Below, in pieces: positions 1-5,966 of a DNA stretch of 5,966 bases (position 1 is the first letter of the stretch; each line of letters starts with the position of its first letter). Source of the stretch: JAYEMH01 sp034717985 [NCBI: Candidatus Ratteibacteria bacterium]. GTDB taxonomy: Bacteria; CAZDME01; JAYEMH01. The position numbers and the translations under genes are program-made. Under the pieces are notes generated by a model, which saw only the letters and a program-made list of their open reading frames with translations, did not search any database and was not told the DNA's origin. The stretch is taken from positions 25,380-31,345 of the forward strand of contig JAYEMH010000035.1 of assembly GCA_034717985.1 (NCBI GenBank), written 5' to 3'.

Positions 1-985
1 ACCGGTGTCCGAAAAAAATTTCTTTAAAGAATATTTTTAAATTAGGCGCCGGGATATGTAAAAAAGTCCGGCGCCTGAGCATATCGCACTTCCGACAGGA
101 CTCAAATTCGGCTATTTCTCTTTCTTGCATTTTCTTCCGCAACTTACTATATACGCTACTACGCCATATAGCTCCAATGGAAGAATTCCTTAAATTTCCC
201 ATGATAAGCTGGCCAAAAAAATCTTGTGGGCAAGGGGATATATCGCCATTCCAGAGAATCACCATAGCATACCAGGGAAAGGTGCAGGCAGAAAACTTCG
301 CCCCGTTAGAACTAATGGGGTAACTCCCGGCCCAATTATGCGGCGATTTTACCACGAATTTATTCAAATGTAAAGAATAAAGCTTTTCCCTCAATGCCTC
401 TCTGGCACTTAGGTAATCCCCTGTTTTAACCTCGCTAAGTTCCATCGTTTCAAAAACCGTAAAGGGTTTAACCTTTCGGAGCTTCTCTTTAAGTTTCAAG
501 AAGTTTTCAATATGATTAATGGTAGTTTCGAAATTAGCCCCGCGGCGAATTTTCTCGTAAGTCTCTGCGATAAAACCGTCAAATGAAAAGGAAAGAAAAT
601 CCAATTCCGCTTCAAGGATTGCCCGGGCCTTCTCTTCATCAAGAATTGTCGCATTGGTATGAAGGCGGGTGTAAAGGCCTGCTTTCCCGGCATAATCAAT
701 CATCCGGGACAATTCCGGATGCAATAAAGATTCTCCCCGATGATGTAAATTTACGTCATAGACGAAATTTTTAGCTTCATCAATTATCTTTTTGAAAAGT
801 TCGAATTTCATAAACCCTCGTTTGATGGAACCGGATTCACTCTGCGGACACATAACACAGCGTAAATTACAAGTACTGCTCAGTTCAATCCAGAGCCGAA
901 TAGGCAAATAATTCAACTTTTCCTTCTTGCGCCAATAACTGGCGGCAATCTGTAATAATCGTTTAGTTCGCTGCAATTTATTCAT
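1..985 (-). CDS. Radical SAM/SPASM domain protein, 3' end cut by window edge
   Basis: The frame is open from ATG at 985 to the window edge: 328 codons with no stop, so the C-terminus lies outside. Residues about 31-46 (RLWIELSSTCNLRCVMC) carry the radical SAM CxxxCxxC motif, C39, C43 and C46, which binds the 4Fe-4S cluster that cleaves S-adenosylmethionine. HHRGESLLHP (81-90) is the GGE-like SAM-contact strand, here RGE. The C-terminal part fits a SPASM domain: C234, then NGDISPC (G247, C252), then GNL and IW at about 263-274, then CRKC (C297, C300). These four cysteines could bind one auxiliary cluster. The start is fixed by an in-frame TAA at 994-992, just upstream. The previous gene's stop is 11 bases before the ATG, implying one transcript. 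No good Shine-Dalgarno is visible. SPASM proteins modify peptides, sugars or other substrates; no precursor peptide gene is visible, so the substrate is unknown. A collapsed palindromic repeat lies inside the gene at 301-320. Confidence 0.9.
   Translation of the reverse strand, partial: MNKLQRTKRLLQIAASYWRKKEKLNYLPIRLWIELSSTCNLRCVMCPQSESGSIKRGFMKFELFKKIIDEAKNFVYDVNLHHRGESLLHPELSRMIDYAGKAGLYTRLHTNATILDEEKARAILEAELDFLSFSFDGFIAETYEKIRRGANFETTINHIENFLKLKEKLRKVKPFTVFETMELSEVKTGDYLSAREALREKLYSLHLNKFVVKSPHNWAGSYPISSNGAKFSACTFPWYAMVILWNGDISPCPQDFFGQLIMGNLRNSSIGAIWRSSVYSKLRKKMQEREIAEFESCRKCDMLRRRTFLHIPAPNLKIFFKEIFFGHR
301..320 (-). repeat. Short in-frame palindrome, collapsed copy of the 3567-3630 element
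   Basis: On the plus strand CCCCGTTAG (301-309), a 2-base spacer AA, then CTAATGGGG (312-320) form a 9-bp inverted repeat with one mismatch. The arms match the outer arms of the 64-bp element at 3567-3630: in the coding direction this copy reads TACCCCATTAG followed directly by TTCTAACGGGG. It is read in the same frame as the larger copy and gives residues YPISSNG (222-228) of the SPASM protein. These lie in the stretch between NWAG (217-220) and the first SPASM cysteine C234, which I would expect to be a variable loop. That it belongs to the same family as the long copy is inferred from sequence likeness and shared frame; chance resemblance is less likely but not excluded. Confidence 0.6.
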
Positions 986-996
986 TTCTCTTTATT

Positions 997-2436
997 TTAT
1001 TCCTTAATTCCGGGTATTTTTTTTAACATATAAGTTTTTCCCACTACCAATAAACGTTTCAAATCTCCCCATGATCTTACTCCTTTGATAGCCTCAGGGA
1101 GCCTCTTCCAGAGTGAAATTTTACTTTGTAAAGCCCATTCAATGGCTAAATTAGAAAGTTCCTGCCAGCTTAAAGTATCAATAAATAATGGGGCTTCACC
1201 GTGGGCCGCTCCTACAGACAATGCTTTCTGACTTTCAAAACTCGACCAGGAAAAGTCTCCGGGCAAAACATTCTTTTGTTTAGCCACTGCCTCTATCTTT
1301 GTTCCGGGATAAATACGTAAAAAACTCAGAGAAACCTCACCCCCAATTTTCCCCATTAACTTAAGTGTCATACGGGCCTCCTCTAATGTTTCGGTAGGAA
1401 ACCCGATAATGTAGCTGGGATTTTTAATAATCCCTAATTCATCAAGCCAGAGGGACAACTGTTTAACCTGCTCCAGGGTTATTTTTTTTCCGCAAACCTC
1501 ATCTAAAATCCTTTGAGAACCGGATTCGACTCCAAAAAAGATTTTAAAACACCCTGCCTTCTTCATAGCTGTGAGTAATTCCTTATCAACCGTATCGGCC
1601 CGGACAGAACAGGTAAATTTAATATTCAGATTCCTTCTTATAATCGAATCACAAAGCTCTATTACTCTCTTTTTGCTTATCGTAAAAGTATCATCGTAAA
1701 ACCACATAGTTCTGATTCCGGTATTCTTTATGATTTCTTCTAATTCGGCTATAATATTTTCCTGAGTTCTGGCCCGCCAGATTCTTCCTGACATTCTGCT
1801 GGTAATACAAAATGTGCAGCCGAAAGGACAGCCCCGGCTGGTTATCAGGTGAGTGGTTTGGCACCAGCCTTTACCGGGAACAAAAAGTTTAAAATTATAT
1901 TTTTCCAGAGGGATTAGATGTCGGGCCGGAAAAGGCAGACTATCCAGATTTCTAATAAGTGCGGCTTCCGGGTTTTGATAGATTTTTCTCCCTTGGCGAT
2001 AGGTTATTCCGGCAACATCTTTAAGCTCCAATTCCTCCTCGTAAGCCCGGCATAAGTCCAGAAGAATGTATTCTCCTTCTCCCCTGACCACGATATCAAT
2101 CTCCGGGTTGTTGATAAGGGTATCTTTATCGCAGAAAGTCGGATGCGGCCCGCCGAGCAAAACCCAGCTTTTCGGTGAAATCCTTTTAGCGATTCGGGCC
2201 GTTTTAAAAGATTCGAAACGGAATTCAGTCAAACAGGTAACACCTATAATTTGAGCCTTTGATTCCTTTATTCGCCTTCCTAAACCGAACCAGGAAAGCT
2301 TATTTATTGAAGCATCGATTACCTGGACGTCAACCCCTTCCTTTTCTAAAACTGCGGCTAAAGAAATAAGCCCAAGAGAAGGTAACGGCTCCTTAGAAGT
2401 AAATCCCTTGGGTGGAAAGATTAGTAATACCTTCAT
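997..2436 (-). CDS. B12-binding-domain radical SAM protein (class B / BchE-like), 479 aa
   Basis: Complete gene with ATG at 2436 and TAA at 999-997. Residues 1 to about 140 form a Rossmann-like cobalamin-binding domain: MKVLLIFPPK at the start, PLPSLGLISLAAVLE (18-31), VIDAS (39-43), LLGGPHPTF (93-101) and RGEGE (118-122). I do not see a DxHxxG base-off histidine motif, which is common in this radical SAM branch. A linker with LDSLPFPARHL (164-174) leads to the radical SAM core, whose cluster motif is RGCPFGCTFC (C203, C207, C210). Further core signatures are FYDDTF (246-251), FGVESGSQRILDEV (301-314) and YIIGFPTETLEEA (342-354). Family members include methyltransferases acting on unactivated carbons and ring-forming enzymes such as BchE; the sequence alone does not decide which. 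A C-terminal helical region of about 90 residues follows. No Shine-Dalgarno precedes the ATG; a promoter-like pair lies immediately upstream. The gene is followed after 11 bases by a second radical SAM gene, so the two probably act in one pathway. Confidence 0.93.
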   Translation of the reverse strand: MKVLLIFPPKGFTSKEPLPSLGLISLAAVLEKEGVDVQVIDASINKLSWFGLGRRIKESKAQIIGVTCLTEFRFESFKTARIAKRISPKSWVLLGGPHPTFCDKDTLINNPEIDIVVRGEGEYILLDLCRAYEEELELKDVAGITYRQGRKIYQNPEAALIRNLDSLPFPARHLIPLEKYNFKLFVPGKGWCQTTHLITSRGCPFGCTFCITSRMSGRIWRARTQENIIAELEEIIKNTGIRTMWFYDDTFTISKKRVIELCDSIIRRNLNIKFTCSVRADTVDKELLTAMKKAGCFKIFFGVESGSQRILDEVCGKKITLEQVKQLSLWLDELGIIKNPSYIIGFPTETLEEARMTLKLMGKIGGEVSLSFLRIYPGTKIEAVAKQKNVLPGDFSWSSFESQKALSVGAAHGEAPLFIDTLSWQELSNLAIEWALQSKISLWKRLPEAIKGVRSWGDLKRLLVVGKTYMLKKIPGIKE

Positions 2437-2443
2437 TGATATT

Positions 2444-2512
2444 TAATTGTAAAATGTAAAATTAACAATTATCAATTTAAATTTAAAATGATAATTTTGC
2501 ATTATTAATTTT
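2444..2512. repeat. AT-rich intergenic element with nested inverted repeats
   Basis: Several inverted repeats overlap here: TAATTGT (2444-2450) with ACAATTA (2465-2471); AATTATC (2467-2473) with GATAATT (2490-2496); and AAAATTAA (2458-2465) with TTAATTTT (2505-2512). The last two are nested around a palindromic centre, AATTTAAATT (2474-2483), so most of the spacer can be read as one imperfect palindrome. It lacks a GC-rich stem, so it is a poor intrinsic terminator. It could be a dispersed intergenic repeat or an AT-rich promoter region; its copy number cannot be seen from this window. Confidence 0.45.
2446..2475 (-). promoter_or_regulatory. Candidate sigma70-type promoter for the radical SAM pair
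   Basis: On the minus strand TTGATA (2475-2470) and TACAAT (2451-2446) are separated by 18 bases; each matches its sigma70 consensus at five of six positions. Only 9 bases lie between the -10 box and the ATG at 2436, so transcription would begin within a few bases of the start codon. That agrees with the lack of any Shine-Dalgarno there. The region is very AT-rich, so chance matches are expected. Read-through from the upstream membrane-protein pair is also possible, because no terminator separates them. Confidence 0.35.
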
Positions 2513-2526
2513 GGAATTACTTCATC

Positions 2527-2568
2527 CTAAACTATGGACTATCGACTACGGACTGTGGACTAAAAACT
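2527..2568. repeat. Six degenerate 7-bp tandem units ending in ACT
   Basis: Plus-strand units are CTAAACT, ATGGACT, ATCGACT, ACGGACT, GTGGACT and AAAAACT, in exact 7-base phase; ACT is present in all six and GACT in the central four. On the minus strand the central units read AGTCCAC, AGTCCGT, AGTCGAT and AGTCCAT. The array begins 2 bases past the stop codon of the flippase-like gene and fills the GC-richer half of the spacer. It has no coding role that I can see. It may be a short dispersed intergenic repeat, a site for a repeat-recognising protein, or slippage-derived sequence. Confidence 0.6.
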
Positions 2569-2570
2569 AT

Positions 2571-3506
2571 TTACCTTCTCACTGTATAAACCACCGCGCC
2601 GAAGACGGCAGTTAAAATCACAAACCCGAATGACAGCCAGGCCAGGGCTAAAGCCGGGGCATTAAGCACCCCGTAAGCGCTGAAAAAGAAAACATAAGCG
2701 CTCTCTCTTACCCCGATACCGCTGATAGTTATCGGCAGGGTTAAAATCAAAGAAATCACCGGAATGATTAGAAAATAAAAAATCAGCGGAACCGGAATTC
2801 CCAGGGCAAATCCAATCAGATAGTAATGTAGAACAACTACCACTTGAAGCAGGGTCGCCGTCAAGAGGACCCAACCGATATGTTTGCCTTTGTGGCGGTA
2901 AAGATGCAGGGCTTCATACATTTCTTTAATCCAGTGTCGGAAAAACCTCAAGCCCGGCAGATTAAAGAGCCGGCCGGAAATTCTGGCCAGCGGCGGCCAC
3001 AAGAACAGCAGGAGAAAAAGAGCAATTAAAACAAAAAATAGGGCGCAAATCCATATTAGCGTGGAAGCCTCTTTTACCTCAACCCCGGAAAATAATAAAA
3101 TTGCCGCGGCAATGACCATTAAAACAAAAAGCCCCGAGAGGCGCTCAACAAAGATAACCATAACCGGCTTGATAGCCGTCTTGCTCCAGCGGATGGTATC
3201 ATAAGCCCGGATCATATCCCCCCCGATGCCGGTGGGTAGAAAAGTGGTAAAAAAGGTGCCGACAAAATAAGAACCCAGAAGACGGCGGTAAGGCAGTTCT
3301 ATTCCCTGGGCATCAAGTAGTAATTTCCAGCGGAAGGTGCTGATGGGATAATCAAGCAGATGAACAAAATAAGCTGCTCCCAGCCAGAAAATATTAACCG
3401 ATTTCAAACTCACCCAGACCTGCTGTAAATCCACCTTGTTGACGATAAATAAAACCAGCAGAAGGCTGAATACAAGTTTTCCGACGGATAAAAGGATTTT
3501 TTTCAT
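2571..3506 (-). CDS. Flippase-like membrane protein, LPG-synthase-TM / UPF0104 family, 311 aa
   Basis: Complete integral membrane protein with about eight hydrophobic segments, roughly at residues 7-23, 36-50, 75-93, 112-138, 150-171, 209-233, 240-260 and 285-308. The family motifs are clear: FRWKLLL (58-64), PTGIGGDMIR (91-100), ERLSGL (121-126) and LPITISGIGVRESAYVFFF (257-275). The length is typical of stand-alone members (about 300-330 aa), without the soluble aminoacyl-transfer domain of MprF. Members are implicated in moving or modifying lipids and lipid-linked intermediates in the cytoplasmic membrane; the exact substrate here is unknown. The ATG at 3506 overlaps the TGA of the upstream GT-C-like gene as ATGA, so translation is probably coupled, and a GGTGA lies 7 bases upstream. 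The context suggests it handles the same lipid-linked glycan as its neighbour. Downstream comes a 134-base repeat-bearing spacer without an evident terminator. Confidence 0.92.
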   Translation of the reverse strand: MKKILLSVGKLVFSLLLVLFIVNKVDLQQVWVSLKSVNIFWLGAAYFVHLLDYPISTFRWKLLLDAQGIELPYRRLLGSYFVGTFFTTFLPTGIGGDMIRAYDTIRWSKTAIKPVMVIFVERLSGLFVLMVIAAAILLFSGVEVKEASTLIWICALFFVLIALFLLLFLWPPLARISGRLFNLPGLRFFRHWIKEMYEALHLYRHKGKHIGWVLLTATLLQVVVVLHYYLIGFALGIPVPLIFYFLIIPVISLILTLPITISGIGVRESAYVFFFSAYGVLNAPALALAWLSFGFVILTAVFGAVVYTVRR

Positions 3507-5966
3507 AATTCATTCACCGGTTTAATCTCAATCATATCTACCCAGAGCTTTCCTTGATGGGAATAAACCCCGTTAGAAGTCCCCGCCAGAAGCGGGGCAG
3601 TCGCCTGAGGCGACTTACTTCTAACGGGGTAAACAATTCGGAATTCAAGAATTTGCTCCTTTTTCAATCCAAAAGGAAAGGAAAAGTACTGGTAGATCCC
3701 TTTTTCTTTAAAATCGCTTCCCTTGATTTCTCTTTCAGCCAGTTTATTCCGGCCAAAATTTGTGGTTACCTCCAGCGTCGCCAGGGGAAAATCAGATAAT
3801 TCATCAGTCTTTAAGCGGAATGAAATTTGATAAATTCCTTTAGAAAGCCGGCGGTAAGGCCCGAAAAGAACCTCTTGATGTCGGGTCAAACCGGGGGTGA
3901 AGACAATTGTTTCTTCCGCGGAAGCATCACTATCTTCAGAAAGCAAACCGCGGTAATAAAGATCCTCGGCCTCATAATGATATCGCGGGTCTTCCTGGTC
4001 GGCGAATAAAATGTAAAGGTAATTAACCCAGAGGTTGGCTTTGTTTAAAAATTCTATACGGAATTCGGGAAAAAATGGTTCCTCCGGAACTTGTCCGGCC
4101 TCATCTCTAATAGAAATCCCTGAGGGATTGAATTTAATAACAAAATCCTGGTATTTCCCGGCCTTTTTAAAATCAGTCCCTTTTATTTCCTGCCGGCTAA
4201 TTATATCATGGCCATTATTGGCACAGACATCCAGAATAGCAATGGGCTCACTTATAGTGTTATCATCGGTTTTGAGACGAAATATAAGTTTGTACTCTCC
4301 CCGGGGGAAAACCTGCTGGCGGCCAAAAAGCAGATGTCCCGGCTGGTCTGTTTCAACCGAAGCAAAAAGAGCCTGGCCGTCTTCCGCCGCCGGATCATCA
4401 ATCAACCGGCCGATACGCCGGTGGAACTGCCCGGATAATTTAAGAACCCCGGCCACTGAAATCAACTTAGAATCATCCTCTTTTAAAACAGGCTTATCCC
4501 TCAGTTCGAAAAGCCAGATAAGTTTTTCCCGGGTAACAAATTTAAGATAGGCTGACTGCTTCAGCCGGTTAACCGAATAGATAGAACGGAAATGACTTAC
4601 TTTTAACGGGAAGGCATCTTCGTGCATAACAATATACTTCACCCCGAGTTTCTTTAAAAACTCATATTGGGCCTGGCTGATATCGCCTAAATTCAGGCTG
4701 ATCAGGGGATAAAATATCCTATCGACATATTCCTGGGGCACCAAGGGATAATAGCCGTTAATAATCTTTACCTGCGTCAGCGTAACGTAATAAAGATAAA
4801 TGGATGTCCAGGCCGTATCGCCGGGCCAGAGCGGAAGCTCAAGAACCTTTTTATCGCCGGCGTTTTCCCTTATAATTTCATAAATTCTATTTTTTTTATC
4901 AAAAAGACATATACCCGCGTTAGAATTTGAATGGCAATCAAGAAAAATCCCGAAGCACAAAGAAATGCCAACTATGACTAAAACTGCCTTTTTAAAAACT
5001 TCCTTCCTGATTCGGGAAATAAAAGCAATAATCTCTTTAACTCCGTTTCCGGCCAATACAGACAAGCATAAAAAACTTATTGCGATTATCCGTCCGGGAA
5101 CCCGCGGGTAGTTAAAATAGGGAATGAATTTATAGCAAAAATTATAAAGCGGGAAGAAATCGTTTAAACTCGGCCCCAAAGCCAATATGGCGCTTATCAG
5201 CAGTCCGCCGGCAAAAAAAAGACGGTTAATTTTTTCTTCATACTGGTTTGTACTACTTGCCGAACGGCAGGAACTAAAAATAAACCCCAAAAAAGCCAGG
5301 GCCAAAGAAACCATTCCTAAATAAATATTTTTTTCGGCATCAACATTCCCCCGGCTGAATAAATCTTTGATGCCCGGCGAATAGAGTCTTACTTCCGAAA
5401 GATCCCTCCCTTTCCGGGCAATAGAAACTCCCAATTCAACATTTTTCAAAAAAACAACGAAAAGAAAAACCAGAAGCAAAGATAGAAAAATCGGCGCCCA
5501 GGCTTTCATCAGACGCTTTATCAAATTGAAATTGTCCTCCTTCCATCTGGCCAGGCTGGTAACTGTTTTTATCGGCAGAAACAGCAGGCTAAAGAAACTC
5601 AGATAGTAAAGAAAATGGTACTCTATCAGGGCGAAACTAAAAAGACAGAAGAAATAAAGAAGGGCAAACTTAAGCTCCCCTTCAGAAAAAAGTTTCTCCA
5701 GTGAAAAAACCGCCAGCGGTACTATTCCCCACAGGAAACCGTTGGTATGCCCGCCTAAAAGCTGGGCAAGGGCAAAGGGAGAAGCCGCATAGATTAAACC
5801 GGCAATAAAAGCCGGAAAATCACTTTTAAGGTAAATCCTGGCTAAAAGAAACATTGCCAGCCCCGAAAAGGTCAAGGAAATAATCACCGTCGCGTTATAA
5901 GCAAAAGCTCCCCCAAAAACGGAAAAAATTACAAAAATAATCGAAAGAGGAAGACGCCTGACAGTG
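3503..5966 (-). CDS. GT-C-like integral membrane protein with two tandem C-terminal beta-sandwich domains, 5' end cut by window edge
   Basis: The frame is open to the right edge (820 visible codons); a GTG at 5887 is possible but unlikely as start, because the 26 codons before it encode another hydrophobic segment (LPLSIIFVIFSVFGGAFAYN) typical of the family. Numbering here is from GTG 5887. Residues 1-317 hold about ten membrane segments, with YAASPFALAQLLGGHTNG (33-50) and YPRVPGRIIAISFL (260-273), as in the large GT-C / YfhO / PTPS-related membrane proteins. Next is a soluble region with LELPLWPGDTAW (349-360), INGYYPLVPQEYVDR (376-390) and LKKLGVKYIVMHEDAF (411-426), also typical. Two paralogous beta-rich domains follow (about 480-630 and 636-792), the second opening YEAEDL like CBM6/CBM35-type modules. 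Such proteins use or resemble users of polyprenyl-phosphate sugars and place their soluble parts outside the cytoplasmic membrane. The N-terminal catalytic loop is outside the window, so activity cannot be judged. The TGA overlaps the next gene's ATG. Confidence 0.85.
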   Translation of the reverse strand, partial: TVRRLPLSIIFVIFSVFGGAFAYNATVIISLTFSGLAMFLLARIYLKSDFPAFIAGLIYAASPFALAQLLGGHTNGFLWGIVPLAVFSLEKLFSEGELKFALLYFFCLFSFALIEYHFLYYLSFFSLLFLPIKTVTSLARWKEDNFNLIKRLMKAWAPIFLSLLLVFLFVVFLKNVELGVSIARKGRDLSEVRLYSPGIKDLFSRGNVDAEKNIYLGMVSLALAFLGFIFSSCRSASSTNQYEEKINRLFFAGGLLISAILALGPSLNDFFPLYNFCYKFIPYFNYPRVPGRIIAISFLCLSVLAGNGVKEIIAFISRIRKEVFKKAVLVIVGISLCFGIFLDCHSNSNAGICLFDKKNRIYEIIRENAGDKKVLELPLWPGDTAWTSIYLYYVTLTQVKIINGYYPLVPQEYVDRIFYPLISLNLGDISQAQYEFLKKLGVKYIVMHEDAFPLKVSHFRSIYSVNRLKQSAYLKFVTREKLIWLFELRDKPVLKEDDSKLISVAGVLKLSGQFHRRIGRLIDDPAAEDGQALFASVETDQPGHLLFGRQQVFPRGEYKLIFRLKTDDNTISEPIAILDVCANNGHDIISRQEIKGTDFKKAGKYQDFVIKFNPSGISIRDEAGQVPEEPFFPEFRIEFLNKANLWVNYLYILFADQEDPRYHYEAEDLYYRGLLSEDSDASAEETIVFTPGLTRHQEVLFGPYRRLSKGIYQISFRLKTDELSDFPLATLEVTTNFGRNKLAEREIKGSDFKEKGIYQYFSFPFGLKKEQILEFRIVYPVRSKSPQATAPLLAGTSNGVYSHQGKLWVDMIEIKPVNEL
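3514..3518 (-). promoter_or_regulatory. Shine-Dalgarno-like GGTGA for the flippase-like gene
   Basis: GGTGA reads on the minus strand at 3518-3514, 7 bases before the ATG at 3506. It lies inside the last codons of the upstream gene, whose TGA overlaps the ATG by 4 bases. This supports ATG 3506 as the start and suggests reinitiation by ribosomes finishing the upstream gene. It is the best ribosome-binding site among the starts visible in this window. Confidence 0.5.
3567..3630 (-). repeat. 64-bp palindromic element inserted in frame in a coding gene
   Basis: The outer arms ACCCCGTTAGAAGT (3567-3580) and ACTTCTAACGGGGT (3617-3630) are a perfect 14-bp inverted repeat. Inside are two further hairpins: CCCCGC (3581-3586) with GCGGGG (3592-3597), and AGTCGCC (3599-3605) with GGCGACT (3609-3615). 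The whole could fold as a three-way junction. TAAA occurs at both edges (3564-3567 and 3630-3633), possibly a 4-bp target duplication, though it overlaps the arm ends by one base. The element lies in the 3' part of the GT-C-like gene and is translated without a stop, adding residues 754-775 (counted from GTG 5887), from PVRSKSPQ to LLAGTSNGVY. The paralogous domain earlier in the same protein lacks these residues, which supports an insertion. It is not a terminator, since it lies within a gene and has no T-tract. Confidence 0.85.

Noticed and set aside
496-774. Short open frames on both strands within the first kilobase
   Set aside because: They overlap the radical SAM/SPASM frame, which has the CxxxCxxC and SPASM cysteines and stays open over the whole stretch.
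3581-3615. The two inner hairpins read as an intrinsic terminator or a small RNA
   Set aside because: They lie inside a coding gene, have no T-tract on either side, and are flanked by the 14-bp outer arms of the inserted element.
3283-3861. A shared 12-base string CGGCGGTAAGGC at about 3283-3296 and 3849-3860
   Set aside because: It encodes PYRRL in two unrelated proteins, with no similarity in the flanking bases; best explained by chance.
3554-4550. Plus-strand open frames opposite the C-terminal part of the GT-C-like gene
   Set aside because: They lie antisense to a protein with clear paralogous domains, have no recognisable motifs, and one is partly made of the palindromic element.
4913-4930. 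Half-site resembling the palindromic element (CGCGTTAGAA on the plus strand, TTCTAACGCGGGT in the coding direction)
   Set aside because: Only one arm is present, with an extra base in the G run and no partner arm nearby; the encoded NSNAG stretch is not otherwise suspicious. Too weak to call a degraded copy.
5885-5887. GTG at 5887 as the start of the GT-C-like gene
   Set aside because: The frame stays open upstream to the window edge and encodes a further hydrophobic segment ending in AYNAT, as expected in this family; the true start is most likely outside the window.

Overview
The window is a compact bacterial gene cluster with every supported gene on the minus strand. It contains two complete genes and two cut by the window edges. 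No gene is supported on the plus strand. Read in the direction of transcription (high to low coordinates), the order is: a large GT-C-like integral membrane protein with two tandem beta-sandwich domains at its C-terminus (3503-5966, 5' end outside the window); a lysylphosphatidylglycerol-synthase-TM / UPF0104 'flippase-like' membrane protein (2571-3506); a 134-base AT-rich intergenic spacer (2437-2570); a B12-binding-domain radical SAM enzyme (997-2436); and a radical SAM/SPASM protein (1-985, 3' end outside the window).

The first pair overlaps by 4 bases (ATGA), so the two are probably translationally coupled. The second pair is separated by only 11 bases. The spacer between the pairs holds a plausible sigma70-type promoter placed so close to the B12-radical-SAM start that the mRNA would be nearly leaderless. 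It also holds an AT-rich imperfect inverted repeat and a run of six degenerate 7-bp units that each end in ACT. I see no convincing intrinsic terminator in it.

The least ordinary signal is a palindromic element inside coding sequence. A 64-bp copy (14-bp perfect outer arms plus two inner hairpins) sits in frame near the 3' end of the membrane-protein gene and adds about 22 residues to the last beta-sandwich domain; the sister domain of the same protein lacks it. A collapsed 20-bp version, essentially the two arm tips joined, sits in frame in the SPASM gene at 301-320. Both are in the same orientation and the same reading frame relative to their host genes (YP(V/I)...SNG). This resembles the behaviour of protein-inserted palindromic elements such as those of Rickettsia, but I do not recognise the family.

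Genome type: mid-to-low GC by eye, weak Shine-Dalgarno use, and a surface-glycan/lipid style cluster that mixes a GT-C-like protein, a flippase-like protein and radical SAM enzymes, with scattered short repeats. This fits an uncultivated Gram-negative-type lineage; a member of Omnitrophota or a similar candidate phylum is my guess, at low confidence. Functionally, the two membrane proteins look like parts of export or assembly of a lipid-linked glycan. The two radical SAM proteins may modify a sugar, lipid or peptide of that pathway, but no substrate is visible here.
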